A stretch of 63,824 nt of DNA. Source: a virus. The DNA lies in the IMG/VR virus record IMGVR_UViG_3300036818_000131, positions 1 through 63,824 of that record, one strand, 5' to 3'. Under the pieces are notes generated by a model. It was not told the origin of the DNA. It did no database searches and was given only the letters and a program-made list of their open reading frames with translations. Below, piece after piece: positions 17,001-25,683 of this stretch (within the stretch, counting starts at the first letter, position 1; each line of letters opens with the position of its first letter). Both the position numbers and the translations under genes were made by a program.

Positions 17001-20000
17001 ATGTAGGGGCCACCGGAGTCGACCGCGACAATGAGCGGGTCGAGCTCGGCCGATTGATTGATGTCAGCGGCTAATTTGGTGGTGCGCTCAGTGATCTCCG
17101 GCTTGCCCGAGAAATAACTGAGCGGGACCTCGCGGACGCCCGACAAAACCTCATAGTTGCCGAAGGACGCGCCAATCGAGTCTTGATTGGGCGTATGCGC
17201 GCGCACAGTGCGACCGTCGACACTCTCGCCCGCCAATGGATAGAGCTGGTGGAGTGTCTCGTCGGTGGTGTCGAGCGCGACATGCCCCGATGGTGCTGGC
17301 GGCGTCATTCCAGCGCCCGGCGCGGCGCCCTTCGACGTTATGTAGCCATCGCGGTCAATGTCGTAGGTATTGCGGAAGAACGATGCCCCCTCGTCCGTCA
17401 TCATTGAGAGGCGGATTTTTTTGTCGGGGAACTCGCGGAAGAGATCGTTGACGAGCGCGGTGGCGGAGCCTTGCCGCCGTGCGTCCTCACGCGTGTGGAT
17501 GTTCTGAATTTGGACGTCGTCGCCGTAGATCGACAGATCAGCAGCGGCGCGGATTTGTCCATTTTCCGAAATGGATTTCGTGCCGAACAGTTCGCCGTGA
17601 TAGGCATCGTGGACGCTGGTATCTGCGATTTTCCGTGCAGCTTGATCGAGCGCCTCGGCGGCTTTGGCTTCCTTGCCGGCACCCATGCCGAGCACCATGC
17701 CGGCCGAGGCGAGACCACTGAGCCCGGTACCGATTGCGGCGGTGGTGTCGCCGCGCTGCAATGCCGGGACAACCCCGGCCAATGAGCGCATCGCGCTCCC
17801 GGTGTCGCTGACACCGGCCACGCGCATTGCGGCATCGACCGCCGAACTCGCCACCGTGGCCGGGCCGCCGCCGAGCTTCAGCGGGTCTGAGCGATCAGGA
17901 GCAGCATTGACGACATCGGCCGGGACGACGTATTCGCCCTCGTGCAGCAATGCCAGCCCAGTCTCGTCGACCGGGCCGCCATCATCGAAGCTCGGCACGT
18001 CGCTCGGCAATTGCTGCGTCGCTGCGGGGGTGACATTGGCGGGTGTCGTCGTCAGCGGCGATTGCGGGTTGATCTTCGCCTGCTCGGCCAGGATCTTCTG
18101 CGACGCCGCCTCGTCGAAGACCGGGTTTTCGCCCTGCGTCATCGCCTGCGAGCGATTGGTCGGGTTGGCCTCCCAATTGGCATAAGCGTCGCGCAGGCTT
18201 TGATTGTGCAGCAAATCCTGCGTGCGAACGATCTGGCCGCTGCTCAGGTGCCCGATATCATCGCCCTGTGAGGTCGGCTCGAACCCGCGGCCGTAATTGG
18301 TCCATTGCTGGCCGAGTTCGTTCACGCGGGTCTCAAGGGCGGGGCCGAACTGCTCAGGGGATGACAGATAGCCGGTGGTCGGCGGGCCCTCATGCGTAAC
18401 TTGGCTAAGGTCGCGACCAGTGTACGGCTGCGAAAAGAGATCGGGTCTCGAGGCCATGTAGGCCTCGGCCTCCGACGAGCTCATCGTCGGCCGGCCGCTC
18501 ATGTCTTGCAGGTAGGAGACGGTCTGCTCGCCGGTCATGAAGAACTGCTGGGGCCCGGCTGCGGTGTCCTCCGTGATGATCGGCGAGCCGCCCGCTAACT
18601 GGGCATAGCGCCCGCCGGTGGTGATGTCGCCGCGGGCATAGGCTGCCTGCGCTATTCCCAGATAGTCACCACCAGTACCGGTGCCGGTTCCAGCGCCGCT
18701 GCCGGTGTCTATGGTCTGGTCGCCCGGTCCAGAAGCTGTCCCAGGGACGGTAGCTTGCGTCGCGGTCGGGCTCTGCAAATCATGGAGGGCTTGCGTGTTG
18801 TCCTTTGTCGCCTGCGTGTTGTCGGCGGTGTCGCCGGTCAGCTTCTGGTCGGCCGTAACCGATTGGGCGATCTGCGAGGTCTGTGCGTTGGACTGGGTGG
18901 CGCTGTGGTCCGTCGCGTGCGCCGCGGCCGTGCCGTTGCCCGTTGCGGTAGCCGTTGTCAGTGCCGGGGCGAGCGCCGGCGGGGCGAGCTCGAGGTTGAA
19001 TTTGTCGAGTGTCGCGGTGGTCTGGCCGAGGGTGTCGATCAGATCGGCATTGGCCGATCGGATCGCCGACTGAAAGCTCTGCGTCGAGCTGCCGATCACC
19101 TCGGCATTAGCTGTCGCCAGCGCATTGCCGAATGACGGCGCGCTGCTGTCGACACCTTGCGACACCGCTTCGGTGATCTGGGTATTCAGAGCCGAGCCGC
19201 CGCCATCGAACCCAACCTGGGGATCGAACCCGAGTTGGGGCAGTGGTGCGTTGGGAGCCGGCGCAGAGCGGCCGAGCTGCCCCGTGCCGCGATCGGTGGT
19301 TGCCAGCGCGGTGCCGGTTTCACCAGCCGCAGCCCGACCGGCCCCGGCGCTGAGCGCGCCGCTCGGCACGTTGATCAGCAGATGCTCGGCGACAAAGCTG
19401 GCCATATCGTCGGCCGGCACCGGCACGCCGGTATTGCCGGCGTCTTGGATATGCCGGACCTGCCCGGCGTAATTATTCGCGGTGCCGACAAACGCATCGC
19501 CCAGATTGGTGAGCTGCTGTTGGACGTGTGCGATCGGCTGGTCGAAGAAATCCTGAAAGTCCTGGCCGATGCCTTCGACGAACCCGGGCTTGGCGCTAAC
19601 GCCGGCCGTGGCGGCATCGGCCGGGATGATCGTCTCGCCGGCATGCACGAACGCCAGCCCGGTGCTCTCGACGGTGCCGCCTTGCTCAAAGGCCGGGACG
19701 CTATCGGGGGCGCCGCCGGCGAGCGGCAGGCACATTTGCTCGGTCGCGGGTGTCGGGGCGGCGGGCTCCACGGGAGCCGCAGAGGGGGGAGCTGCGGCTG
19801 TGACGGGTAACCCGCCGCCCGACGGTGTGGCCGGCGCCGAAAGAGTGGTGCCGGCGACCTGTGCGACGTTGACTAGCTGTGGGCCGGTCTGTTGTGCGAC
19901 GTTGACTGGCTGTGGGCCGGTCTGTGCGGCATAGACCTGATTGGCGTAATCCGCACGCCGTGGCGCGTCGGCTAGTGATTTCGGCCGCTCGAGGTTTTTC

Positions 20001-23000
20001 TCGAACCGCTTCGCCAGTTCGCCGGCCGCATCGCCGGCCTTTTTGAAGGTTGGATCGAGCTTCGAGAGCTGCTGATCCATGAACTCCATCTGGACTTGCC
20101 AGTCGGTCGGTGACCGGCCACTCGACGCCGCATAGGCCTCCATCGCCTGCCGGTTGCCGACCTGCGGATTTTCCTGGAACAGCCCGAGTTCGCCGGCTTT
20201 GCCGACGGCATCGGTGCGCAGATGGGACTCGGCCGCGGCATTGCCAATGACCGCGGCTGCAGCGCTCGGCGAATAGCCGTGCGCCAGCAGCCACTGGTAC
20301 ATCTGCGATTGCATCGCGGCGGAGCCCGGCACTGGGCCTTCGCCGGCGGTGGATTCCGCCGCCGTCTTGCTCGGGCTCTGGCCGCCCGCGATCGTTGGCG
20401 TGCCGCCAGCACCGCCCGGCGCGCCCGCACCGCTCAGCGCGCGCAATGCGTCGGTATTGGCCTTGGTCGCATCGGTATTGGCGCCGGTCGCCAGCCGCAG
20501 CTGGTCCTCGGGCTTCAGCTTGTCGCTGTCGCCAAACCCCAGCATATCGCCGAGGCCACCAAACAGCTCGCCAATGCCCGATTGGTCGAACAGCTTTTGC
20601 AAGGTCTTTTCGAGCAGCTTCTTTTCCTGCTGCTCGAAGAATTTCGCGATCGCCTGACCCCAACTCTCCTTGTGCTCCATGACGCCGGTGATTGCGTCGG
20701 TGAGCGAGCTCGCCAATTCCTTGTCGATGTCTTTGGCGCGTTTGACGCGCTCTTCCTCTGCCTTTTCCCAGATCTCGCGCTGTTTGTCGGCGTCGCGCTG
20801 TGCCACTTCCGCCGAGCGATCGGCGATCTGGTTTTCGAGCTCTTCGTTCCCTTTGGCCTTGGCGGCTTCTTGCGCCAGGATCTGCTGCACCGCTGCCGCA
20901 TGGCTGGCGACGATGCGGTCTTCGAGGGCGGCCGCGGTCGACGCGGTGAGCTCGCCCATCGAGCGGCGGCGCTCGACCGAGTGCAGATCGGCCTGCTCCT
21001 GCTGATCGATGATGCGGCGCTGGTTCTCCAGCTGTTTGATCGCGCGCCGGGCTTCTTGGTCGGCGTAATTTTGCTGCTGGGTCTCGAGACGCTTTCTGCC
21101 CTCGCTGCGCTCGCCCTCGTCCTTGTTGTTCTGGATCTGCTGTGCCTCGGGGCCGAGCCGCACGCCGGCGTCCTCGCGGGCCTTCTTCTCCTTGGCAATG
21201 GTTTCATCGATCAGCGCGATGCGCGCGCGCAAGAGCCGCTCGATTTCCGCCTCGTTGTGGCGGGCCGCGGTGATCTCTTCGTCGAGCGCCTTCAGCCGTG
21301 CCGATTTGTCGGACTCGATGAGCCGGATGACCTCATTGAGGTGGCTGCGTTCGGCTGCGGCAACCCGCTCCTTCTGCGCCAGGACCTCGCCTTCGCCGAC
21401 CAGCTCCTGTTGCTGCGCCTGCTGCAGCAATTCGAGGATATGGCGCTCGGTCGCGAGCCGCTCGGTGGAGCCGCTTTCGGTCTCGTCGGCGCGGGCCCGT
21501 TCGGTCGCGATGGTGCTCTGCAGACGTTCTTTGGCGGCTCTGCGTTCCGCGTCGGTGACGGCATTGATCTGCTGTTTGACGGCCGGGGTCTGATCGGCCA
21601 GCTGACCCGCTTCTTCGGGGGTTTTGCCCTGCTCCGTCAGGCGTTGGATTTCGAGGTTGCGGACCGCATCGCGCTTCTTCTTCTCGATCTCGACAACCAG
21701 GTCGGCATTCTTCTGATGCTGGCGCGCCTCCTCATCGAGATCGCGCAGGGTTGTCTGCAGCGCCTCGTCCGCGGCCTGCTTTTTGACCTCGGCAAGGTGC
21801 TTGTCGGCAGCCTCGACGGCGGTGGCATTGACGAGCGGGTGCGCTTCGGCCGCGGCGGCACGGATCGCCGCGTTGACCTGCTCCTCGATCGCGACGCGCT
21901 GTTGGCCCGATTTCCCGGCTTGCGCCTCGGCCTCGCGCATCTGGTCGATCCAGGTCTTGAACTCCTGTTCGCGCTGCGTGCGGACCGCGGACTGGTATTG
22001 GTTTTCCGCGGCGATCGCTGTCGGGGTCTGCCGCGCCAGCGGCGCCGCTTCCTCGCGGGCCCGCGGCAATGCTTCGGCGACCGGGATGCTTTCACGTTCA
22101 GAAATCGCCAGCGCATGGACCTTGGCGATGGCCTCGGCCTCGTAACGCACGACCTCGTCGGCGATCTGCCGGCGGATGGCGATCACCGCCTGGGCGTTGT
22201 TGCGCTGCGCTTCGAGCTCGCCCTGCAATTTCGCCATGCGCGCGGCGTGCTGCTCGGTCTCGGCAGCACCATGAGTGTTCGCGGCTTCGATCTCGAGGCG
22301 TTGCTGCGCGGTCTTGACGTTTTCGAGTTGTGTCTGCAATTGCTGAGCGGCGGCATTGTTGCCCGCCATCAGCGCGCCTTCGATCTGCCCCTCTAGCGCG
22401 AGTTGGGTGTTTTTCAGTTGATTGAGTTGCAGGCCGAGGGTGTTGCGCTTCTGCTCTTCTTTGGTGAGGTCGGAGGCGGTGTCCAACCCCGCCGAGACCT
22501 CGGGCAGTTGTGCTGGTGTCGGACGCTTCTCTTCCCCGATATGCTCTTTCGGCAGCTCCTTTGGGTAGACTTCAGTGAGGCCGCTCAGGCCTCCCATCGC
22601 GCCCTCGCCCATCGCCGCGGCGAGCGAATAATATTCGCGCAGCGCGTTGGTCTTCTTTTGACGGGCCTCGGCCTGGCCGCCCGCACCGCCCTCGATCGCT
22701 CGCGTTACCGCGTCATAGGCCTCGGGGATCCGGTGTGTTTCCTCGAGAGACTTGACATAATCACGAAGCAACTGACCGTTTTCGGCCAATGCTCCGTTGG
22801 TGTCCAAGATCTTCTCAGCCCATTTCTCGTAAGCCTCGGGACCGCCGCTGACGGCCTGGACAACCTTTTTGGCTTCCTCCGCCGCAGTGGTGTGTCCGAG
22901 TTGGGCCAACGCCTCGGAGAGCCTGGCGAAGCCCTCCTGCGATGCCAATGCGTTGGAAGGCAGATTGCGAAATTCGTCACTGATCGCGCGGATTTGCGCA

Positions 23001-23761
23001 CCGGTCTCGTGGTATTCGCTCGACAGCATCCGGGTGAATGACGCCGCCTGTGTTTTTGCTTGTTCGTAGCCGACACCGCCCTGCACCAGCCGATCGGTCG
23101 CATCGCGCAGTGCCAGCACGCCTTCGATGGCCTGGTAGGCGGCATAGCCGATCGCCGCCAATGCGCCGACACCGGCAACCGCGGCAACGCCCCACACGCC
23201 GGAAAGGCTGCTGACGATCGTGTGCAGTGAGCCCATGCGCTCGAGCAGCACGACGATCGAGCCGGGGATGCGGTTGAAATTCCCGGTCATCGCCTCGTGG
23301 CCGAGGACGAGGAATTCGCGCGTCGTGCCGGCGGTGGCGAATTGCAGTCTGCCGTGCGCCTCGGTGAGGCCTTCGGCATTTTCATTCGCGGCTTGGAACG
23401 CCTCGCTCGCGCGATTGATGCCGGCGACCGACTCGTCGAATGAACCGAGCCCGGATTGGACGCGCGAGAGCGAGGCAACGAACTCTTGCTCGGCCTGCGA
23501 GAGGACCCGCGTCGACTGTGCCGCCTGCGCGGCACTCTGCGCCAATTTGACATTGGCGGCGGACGCCGCCTGTGCGGCGTCGGCCTCCTTGGCGAGGAGT
23601 TCGAGCGCCTTTTCGAAATTGCCATTGGTCTGCGCGAGCGCCGCAGCCATTTGTTTTTGGCTGACTTCGAGCTGCTGTGTCGCCGCCCCCACCTGGTTGA
23701 CGCCGGCGACAAAGCCCGAGGTCTCAGCGGTGATTTTGACGTTGATCGAGCCGTCGGGCAT
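14006..23761 (-). CDS. Giant tape measure protein with lysozyme-, GNAT- and ParB-like segments
   Basis: 3251 residues, the longest gene here. Residues 1 to about 1100 are mostly coiled coil, with a hydrophobic stretch near 195-220 (WGVAAVAGVGALAAIGYAAY). At about 1145-1260 there is a phage tail lysozyme-like domain (YQWLLAHGYSPSAAAAVIGN, then AESH and GLFQENPQ). At about 2050-2145 a segment with RRQGSATALVNDLF matches GNAT motif A. At about 2190-2290 LDPLIVAVDSGG and ILEGGHRYDALQML resemble ParB/sulfiredoxin-like domains. From residue 1360 to the end a motif of the form GG-x-V-x-TGLALVHxGExxxPA recurs about nine times. The last 350 residues are Gly-rich. It sets tail length and probably enters the cell with DNA. 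Tail chaperones lie directly upstream. Confidence 0.9.
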   Translation of the reverse strand: MPDGSINVKITAETSGFVAGVNQVGAATQQLEVSQKQMAAALAQTNGNFEKALELLAKEADAAQAASAANVKLAQSAAQAAQSTRVLSQAEQEFVASLSRVQSGLGSFDESVAGINRASEAFQAANENAEGLTEAHGRLQFATAGTTREFLVLGHEAMTGNFNRIPGSIVVLLERMGSLHTIVSSLSGVWGVAAVAGVGALAAIGYAAYQAIEGVLALRDATDRLVQGGVGYEQAKTQAASFTRMLSSEYHETGAQIRAISDEFRNLPSNALASQEGFARLSEALAQLGHTTAAEEAKKVVQAVSGGPEAYEKWAEKILDTNGALAENGQLLRDYVKSLEETHRIPEAYDAVTRAIEGGAGGQAEARQKKTNALREYYSLAAAMGEGAMGGLSGLTEVYPKELPKEHIGEEKRPTPAQLPEVSAGLDTASDLTKEEQKRNTLGLQLNQLKNTQLALEGQIEGALMAGNNAAAQQLQTQLENVKTAQQRLEIEAANTHGAAETEQHAARMAKLQGELEAQRNNAQAVIAIRRQIADEVVRYEAEAIAKVHALAISERESIPVAEALPRAREEAAPLARQTPTAIAAENQYQSAVRTQREQEFKTWIDQMREAEAQAGKSGQQRVAIEEQVNAAIRAAAAEAHPLVNATAVEAADKHLAEVKKQAADEALQTTLRDLDEEARQHQKNADLVVEIEKKKRDAVRNLEIQRLTEQGKTPEEAGQLADQTPAVKQQINAVTDAERRAAKERLQSTIATERARADETESGSTERLATERHILELLQQAQQQELVGEGEVLAQKERVAAAERSHLNEVIRLIESDKSARLKALDEEITAARHNEAEIERLLRARIALIDETIAKEKKAREDAGVRLGPEAQQIQNNKDEGERSEGRKRLETQQQNYADQEARRAIKQLENQRRIIDQQEQADLHSVERRRSMGELTASTAAALEDRIVASHAAAVQQILAQEAAKAKGNEELENQIADRSAEVAQRDADKQREIWEKAEEERVKRAKDIDKELASSLTDAITGVMEHKESWGQAIAKFFEQQEKKLLEKTLQKLFDQSGIGELFGGLGDMLGFGDSDKLKPEDQLRLATGANTDATKANTDALRALSGAGAPGGAGGTPTIAGGQSPSKTAAESTAGEGPVPGSAAMQSQMYQWLLAHGYSPSAAAAVIGNAAAESHLRTDAVGKAGELGLFQENPQVGNRQAMEAYAASSGRSPTDWQVQMEFMDQQLSKLDPTFKKAGDAAGELAKRFEKNLERPKSLADAPRRADYANQVYAAQTGPQPVNVAQQTGPQLVNVAQVAGTTLSAPATPSGGGLPVTAAAPPSAAPVEPAAPTPATEQMCLPLAGGAPDSVPAFEQGGTVESTGLAFVHAGETIIPADAATAGVSAKPGFVEGIGQDFQDFFDQPIAHVQQQLTNLGDAFVGTANNYAGQVRHIQDAGNTGVPVPADDMASFVAEHLLINVPSGALSAGAGRAAAGETGTALATTDRGTGQLGRSAPAPNAPLPQLGFDPQVGFDGGGSALNTQITEAVSQGVDSSAPSFGNALATANAEVIGSSTQSFQSAIRSANADLIDTLGQTTATLDKFNLELAPPALAPALTTATATGNGTAAAHATDHSATQSNAQTSQIAQSVTADQKLTGDTADNTQATKDNTQALHDLQSPTATQATVPGTASGPGDQTIDTGSGAGTGTGTGGDYLGIAQAAYARGDITTGGRYAQLAGGSPIITEDTAAGPQQFFMTGEQTVSYLQDMSGRPTMSSSEAEAYMASRPDLFSQPYTGRDLSQVTHEGPPTTGYLSSPEQFGPALETRVNELGQQWTNYGRGFEPTSQGDDIGHLSSGQIVRTQDLLHNQSLRDAYANWEANPTNRSQAMTQGENPVFDEAASQKILAEQAKINPQSPLTTTPANVTPAATQQLPSDVPSFDDGGPVDETGLALLHEGEYVVPADVVNAAPDRSDPLKLGGGPATVASSAVDAAMRVAGVSDTGSAMRSLAGVVPALQRGDTTAAIGTGLSGLASAGMVLGMGAGKEAKAAEALDQAARKIADTSVHDAYHGELFGTKSISENGQIRAAADLSIYGDDVQIQNIHTREDARRQGSATALVNDLFREFPDKKIRLSMMTDEGASFFRNTYDIDRDGYITSKGAAPGAGMTPPAPSGHVALDTTDETLHQLYPLAGESVDGRTVRAHTPNQDSIGASFGNYEVLSGVREVPLSYFSGKPEITERTTKLAADINQSAELDPLIVAVDSGGPYILEGGHRYDALQMLGAKSFPAHVVLDLDDLPDTLPSKLPHLAAGGTVTQSGAAVVHAGEIVLPASTITQQQPAIATLQPQQNGLGKGWEIWAAAGAAMLALFSGKGGLGGLFGGGDKGQDPSAQATDKNTAATDQNTQALLQHQTDQPQAAPATLAPGNPAPGREQGAPATPSATPPANAAATQLASVAATPTGTSGGGLSDKLLAAGFTSPEGPQNFIKGTLDAANAVAQITSPIPGVPTITANLAAMNRAQGWTGFGDTGNTGNPLVINADNPLGTPLTPFEAGSDWSSDVPSFDDGGPVEQTGLALVHQGEFIIPADQVASASDSPAAGFTDPFHPIAQIVARVFGQPIGEQYRGLTGAPDPTDPDDPRRAPNWSSSAGDTSADGDWSSDSMLEGAVIPSAAGGAIVVPGEIAPVATQGSASPTLPPIPGLGKGWEIWAALLALLMMLMGKGGQKGQASGATSQKTTPLAAGSAKLTGPTSAQISGLPGGSAGDLSTADAADLGGQLAAQDLGEADAAELGGELVAQDFGTVGMADIGTGFPDVADVHEFAGGGVIPSAAGGLQVHETALPQAIKSGVRALAAKGDVAPFAKGRLTSALGGAPVADGKGGQIAVVHPGEMILPAAETSQVLGAMSSEGGAIVPPGVMSAAGGTVVGLPEQQTVSSLGFVTPTLVPANPQSNLAGLTQILALLMALQKLMGSGGLLGGLFGGGGQGGQGGGGQGGQGGGGLFGWLGGLFGGGGSGGGGAGTGVQGLTTAANQAAPALQGLTGSTTTASSGLTGFSGLLGSLFSGGQGGGGGGIIGGVLGFVPKILGGLFALEKGGVIPSAAGGMVVGGMMVGGGGAVADGKGGRLIVAHPNEMVLPAPISRGLQNLIASAAPPPPDGGLGRILGMTMMGGRQIPHFAQGAWEVDRDMVGLLHHGEQVIPSSFAEGLRGASGGGSPAGPSVNYGDTHVHLSAIDSRSGAAFLMAHSDTIAKSFFRAHRNNSRFTPGG
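16500..16522. repeat. Palindromic element copy in tape measure
   Basis: A 23-bp copy (GCCCCCTG, TTCCCTG, CCAGGGGC) inside the tape measure gene, encoding NPAPGREQGAPAT. It is followed by a near-repeat of the arm at 16527-16537. Confidence 0.85.
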
Positions 23762-23840
23762 GGTCGACCTCCGTCACATCCGTTGAATGGAAAAACCCAG
23801 GAAAACCGCGGTCTTTTTCAATGCACGCAATGGTGCAATG

Positions 23841-23849
23841 TGCTACAAT
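23841..23849 (+). promoter_or_regulatory. Candidate extended -10 promoter
   Basis: TGCTACAAT lies 35 bases before the plus-strand ATG at 23884 and fits an extended -10 (TGn plus TACAAT). No good -35 is present at the right distance. The stretch is unusually AT-rich for this genome. It is the only visible candidate for driving the 23884 gene. Confidence 0.45.
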
Positions 23850-23883
23850 CTTAGGTAGTTGAACGGCTCACAGGACAGCAAGC

Positions 23884-24237
23884 ATGTTTAAAACCGAGCT
23901 CAAAAACAGACTCGCATTCGGCATAGCCGTGGCGGTCATAGCCGTCGCGACCATTGGGACCGCGATCTCTCTCTACGATCTTCGGAGCCGCCAGAACCAT
24001 GTCGTCGATTGGGTCCAAGGCTTCCACCAAAGGGGGGGCTCACCGGTCCCCGCAGAAGACGACATCCGGTTCGTCTTCAGCTTGCTACACGACCGGGGCT
24101 ACACTGATAAGGAGATCTACGCCTGCGCGACCTTCATCGCGCTGGACCGGTGCCTGTATGAGGCGCACCACCCGTCGGCGGCATTGCTCGCGGGCATTAG
24201 GGGGTGGGAAGGGCCGTATTTCCCCTTTCCACAATGA
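23884..24237 (+). CDS. Small N-terminally membrane-anchored protein, 117 aa
   Basis: Starts at ATG 23884 after AGGACAG. Residues 10-30 (LAFGIAVAVIAVATIGTAIS) are one hydrophobic segment after a Lys/Arg-rich start, so the protein is a single-span membrane or signal-anchor protein. The soluble part contains two Cys (YACATFIALDRCLYEAHHP) and ends in aromatic residues. It is transcribed against the tail operon from its own likely promoter. The next 250 bases hold no convincing gene. A role in superinfection exclusion or lysis is possible but not shown. Confidence 0.7.
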   Translation: MFKTELKNRLAFGIAVAVIAVATIGTAISLYDLRSRQNHVVDWVQGFHQRGGSPVPAEDDIRFVFSLLHDRGYTDKEIYACATFIALDRCLYEAHHPSAALLAGIRGWEGPYFPFPQ

Positions 24238-24489
24238 GGGCAACCGGGTCATCGGCGTCGTTGGAGTGCTTGGATTGGTGGGTGTCGCGGGTCGGCTCGT
24301 TGCGATTGAGACCAAGCGCGGTTAGGGTCGCCCCGAAAACTGCATGTACTTTCGCGACTGACGAGAAGGCCCGCAAGGCCGCCGAGAGCGCCAAACCGCC
24401 GAAGCCCAGGTCGAAGCCATAGGGTCGATCGATGAGCGACGAGAAGGTAGTCGGATGGCTCAATTCGGCATCGATAGGAGAATAGCCGC

Positions 24490-24825
24490 ATGAGCAAGGG
24501 CATCGAGGACGAGCTTTACGAGATGGTGAACATCTATCCGGCGGATAGCGGCTTGCCGATGACCGTTTGGGCCGGGCCCCGCGGCAATGCTCGCCATGAT
24601 GTTCGGGTCAAGGTCAACATGGCGCACGGCGATCGGATGTCGATCGCCAACACCGCAGTCGTTGCAGTTCGTCCGGTGCCACGCTTGATTGCCGGGCGGT
24701 TGTCCTCGGCTGATCTGCAAGCCGTCAGTGACTGGTTGCGGCTCAACCAGGCGGCGCTCGTGGCGCATTGGGACGGCCAGATTTCCGGCGTCGAGTTCGG
24801 TCGGCGATTGCAGCGCCTGCCATAA
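24490..24825 (+). CDS. Conserved small phage protein, 111 aa
   Basis: ATG 24490 follows AGGAGAATAGCCGC, a strong ribosome-binding site. The protein has a beta-rich middle (MTVWAGPRGNARHDVRVKVN, then NTAVVAVRPVPRLI) and a helical C-terminus with SDWLRLNQAALVAHWDG. I recognise this arrangement from small uncharacterised proteins in rhizobial genomes and prophages, but no function is known. It ends 4 bases before the convergent end of the GT tail-chaperone frame. Confidence 0.75.
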   Translation: MSKGIEDELYEMVNIYPADSGLPMTVWAGPRGNARHDVRVKVNMAHGDRMSIANTAVVAVRPVPRLIAGRLSSADLQAVSDWLRLNQAALVAHWDGQISGVEFGRRLQRLP

Positions 24826-24829
24826 CGGG

Positions 24830-25683
24830 CTAATTGAGCCCGATGACGCCGCCCGGGAACTCACTGAGCATCTGGAACGCATTGACCGTGCGCTGCGGCT
24901 TCTTGTAGCCGAAATAGGAGGCGACAAAGAGATCGGCGGGCGGCTCGTCGACCCATTCTTCGTACATTGCATTGAGCCGCGGCATCGTGAGGTCGTCTTC
25001 CCACCATTCCCAGCGCGAGCCCTTCAGCCGGTTGCAGACATGGGCGATGATCTTGTCCCAATCGGGGAGCTCGGGTTCGGGCTCCCCGGCTCGGCCAAAG
25101 GGGCGGTAACCGGTTCGGACCTCTTCATCATGCCGGTCTGCTGTGCGACGATGCCGATCGCGTCGATCATTTCCAGCATGCCGATCGCCATGTCGTCGAA
25201 CTGCGCCCGGGTCGTTTGCGGATGCGCCCGGGTCAATGCCCAATAGAGCGCATCGCAGATCACATCGAAAAACTGCGGCTCCAATTCCATCGCGATTTCG
25301 AACGAGAAATCGGTGATCTGCCAGATCTTTTGGCGCAGCGCCGCCTCCGAGCCGAGCTGCGCGACGAGGCTCGCCTTCTCCTCGGCAGCGAACTTGCCGA
25401 GCTTGGCCTCGGCGATCTCGCGCATGCGCTTGGTGACTTTTGCGACCGCCGGCACGACGATGCGGTTCTGCCGCGGCGCCAGGAGCGGGATCGGCCACTC
25501 CTTGCCGGCGAGGTGGATCGTCGGGGTCGAGCCGTCCTTGGCGCGCTCATTGGGCTCGGGCATCAGAGCCATGGGATTTTGGGTCGTGCTGCCATTGGGG
25601 AAGGGCGGCGGCAGTGCGGATGGCGCAGCGGCCGATGGAACAGCCGCGCCGAGCACTTGCGCGATGTCGGCAATGTCGGCCAT
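24830..25683 (-). CDS. Tail assembly chaperone GT (-1 frameshift product)
   Basis: The fusion made when ribosomes slip back one base at 25102-25096, giving about 284 residues: some 195 shared with the G protein plus an 88-residue T part. The T part (LPDWDKIIAHVCNRL, then WEWWEDDLTMPRLNAMYEEW and ASYFGYKKPQ) is clearly protein-like, yet it has no start codon or ribosome-binding site of its own near the junction. By analogy with lambda gpGT, the fusion would bring the tape measure and tail tube together during assembly and be absent from the virion. It lies directly before the tape measure gene, as in most siphoviruses. Confidence 0.85.
25024..25683 (-). CDS. Tail assembly chaperone G
   Basis: The 219-residue zero-frame product. 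The start is ATG 25683, which overlaps the upstream stop (TGATG). The longer ORF to 25758 would run into the previous gene. The N-terminus is Ala/Pro-rich. Residues 55-190 are helical with TIHLAGKEWPIPLLAPRQN and FDDMAIGMLEMIDAIGIV. The last 25 residues after the slip site are Ser/Pro-rich filler. Position, size and the frameshift signal make this the gpG-type tail chaperone. Confidence 0.85.
   Translation of the reverse strand: MADIADIAQVLGAAVPSAAAPSALPPPFPNGSTTQNPMALMPEPNERAKDGSTPTIHLAGKEWPIPLLAPRQNRIVVPAVAKVTKRMREIAEAKLGKFAAEEKASLVAQLGSEAALRQKIWQITDFSFEIAMELEPQFFDVICDALYWALTRAHPQTTRAQFDDMAIGMLEMIDAIGIVAQQTGMMKRSEPVTAPLAEPGSPNPSSPIGTRSSPMSATG
25063..25102 (-). promoter_or_regulatory. Programmed -1 frameshift signal
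   Basis: On the minus strand the heptamer C CCT TTG (25102-25096) is in the exact X XXY YYZ phase of the G frame. After a 7-base spacer comes a perfect 8-bp stem, CGGGGAGC (25088-25081) with GCTCCCCG (25070-25063), enclosing a 10-base loop. Slippery site, spacer and stem are all in the places expected for ribosomal -1 frameshifting. The -1 frame then reads through the T part to 24830. Confidence 0.88.

Noticed and set aside
20222-22396. A 724-codon plus-strand ORF antisense to the tape measure
   Set aside because: It mirrors the coiled-coil codons of the tape measure in a GC-rich genome. It is Leu/Phe/Gly/Arg-rich without a domain and the minus frame has clear protein features.
24197-24463. 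A minus-strand ORF of 88 codons between tape measure and chaperones
   Set aside because: It needs a TTG start without Shine-Dalgarno and has no recognisable features; the plus ORF at 24204-24422 is equally weak. The gap is treated as non-coding.
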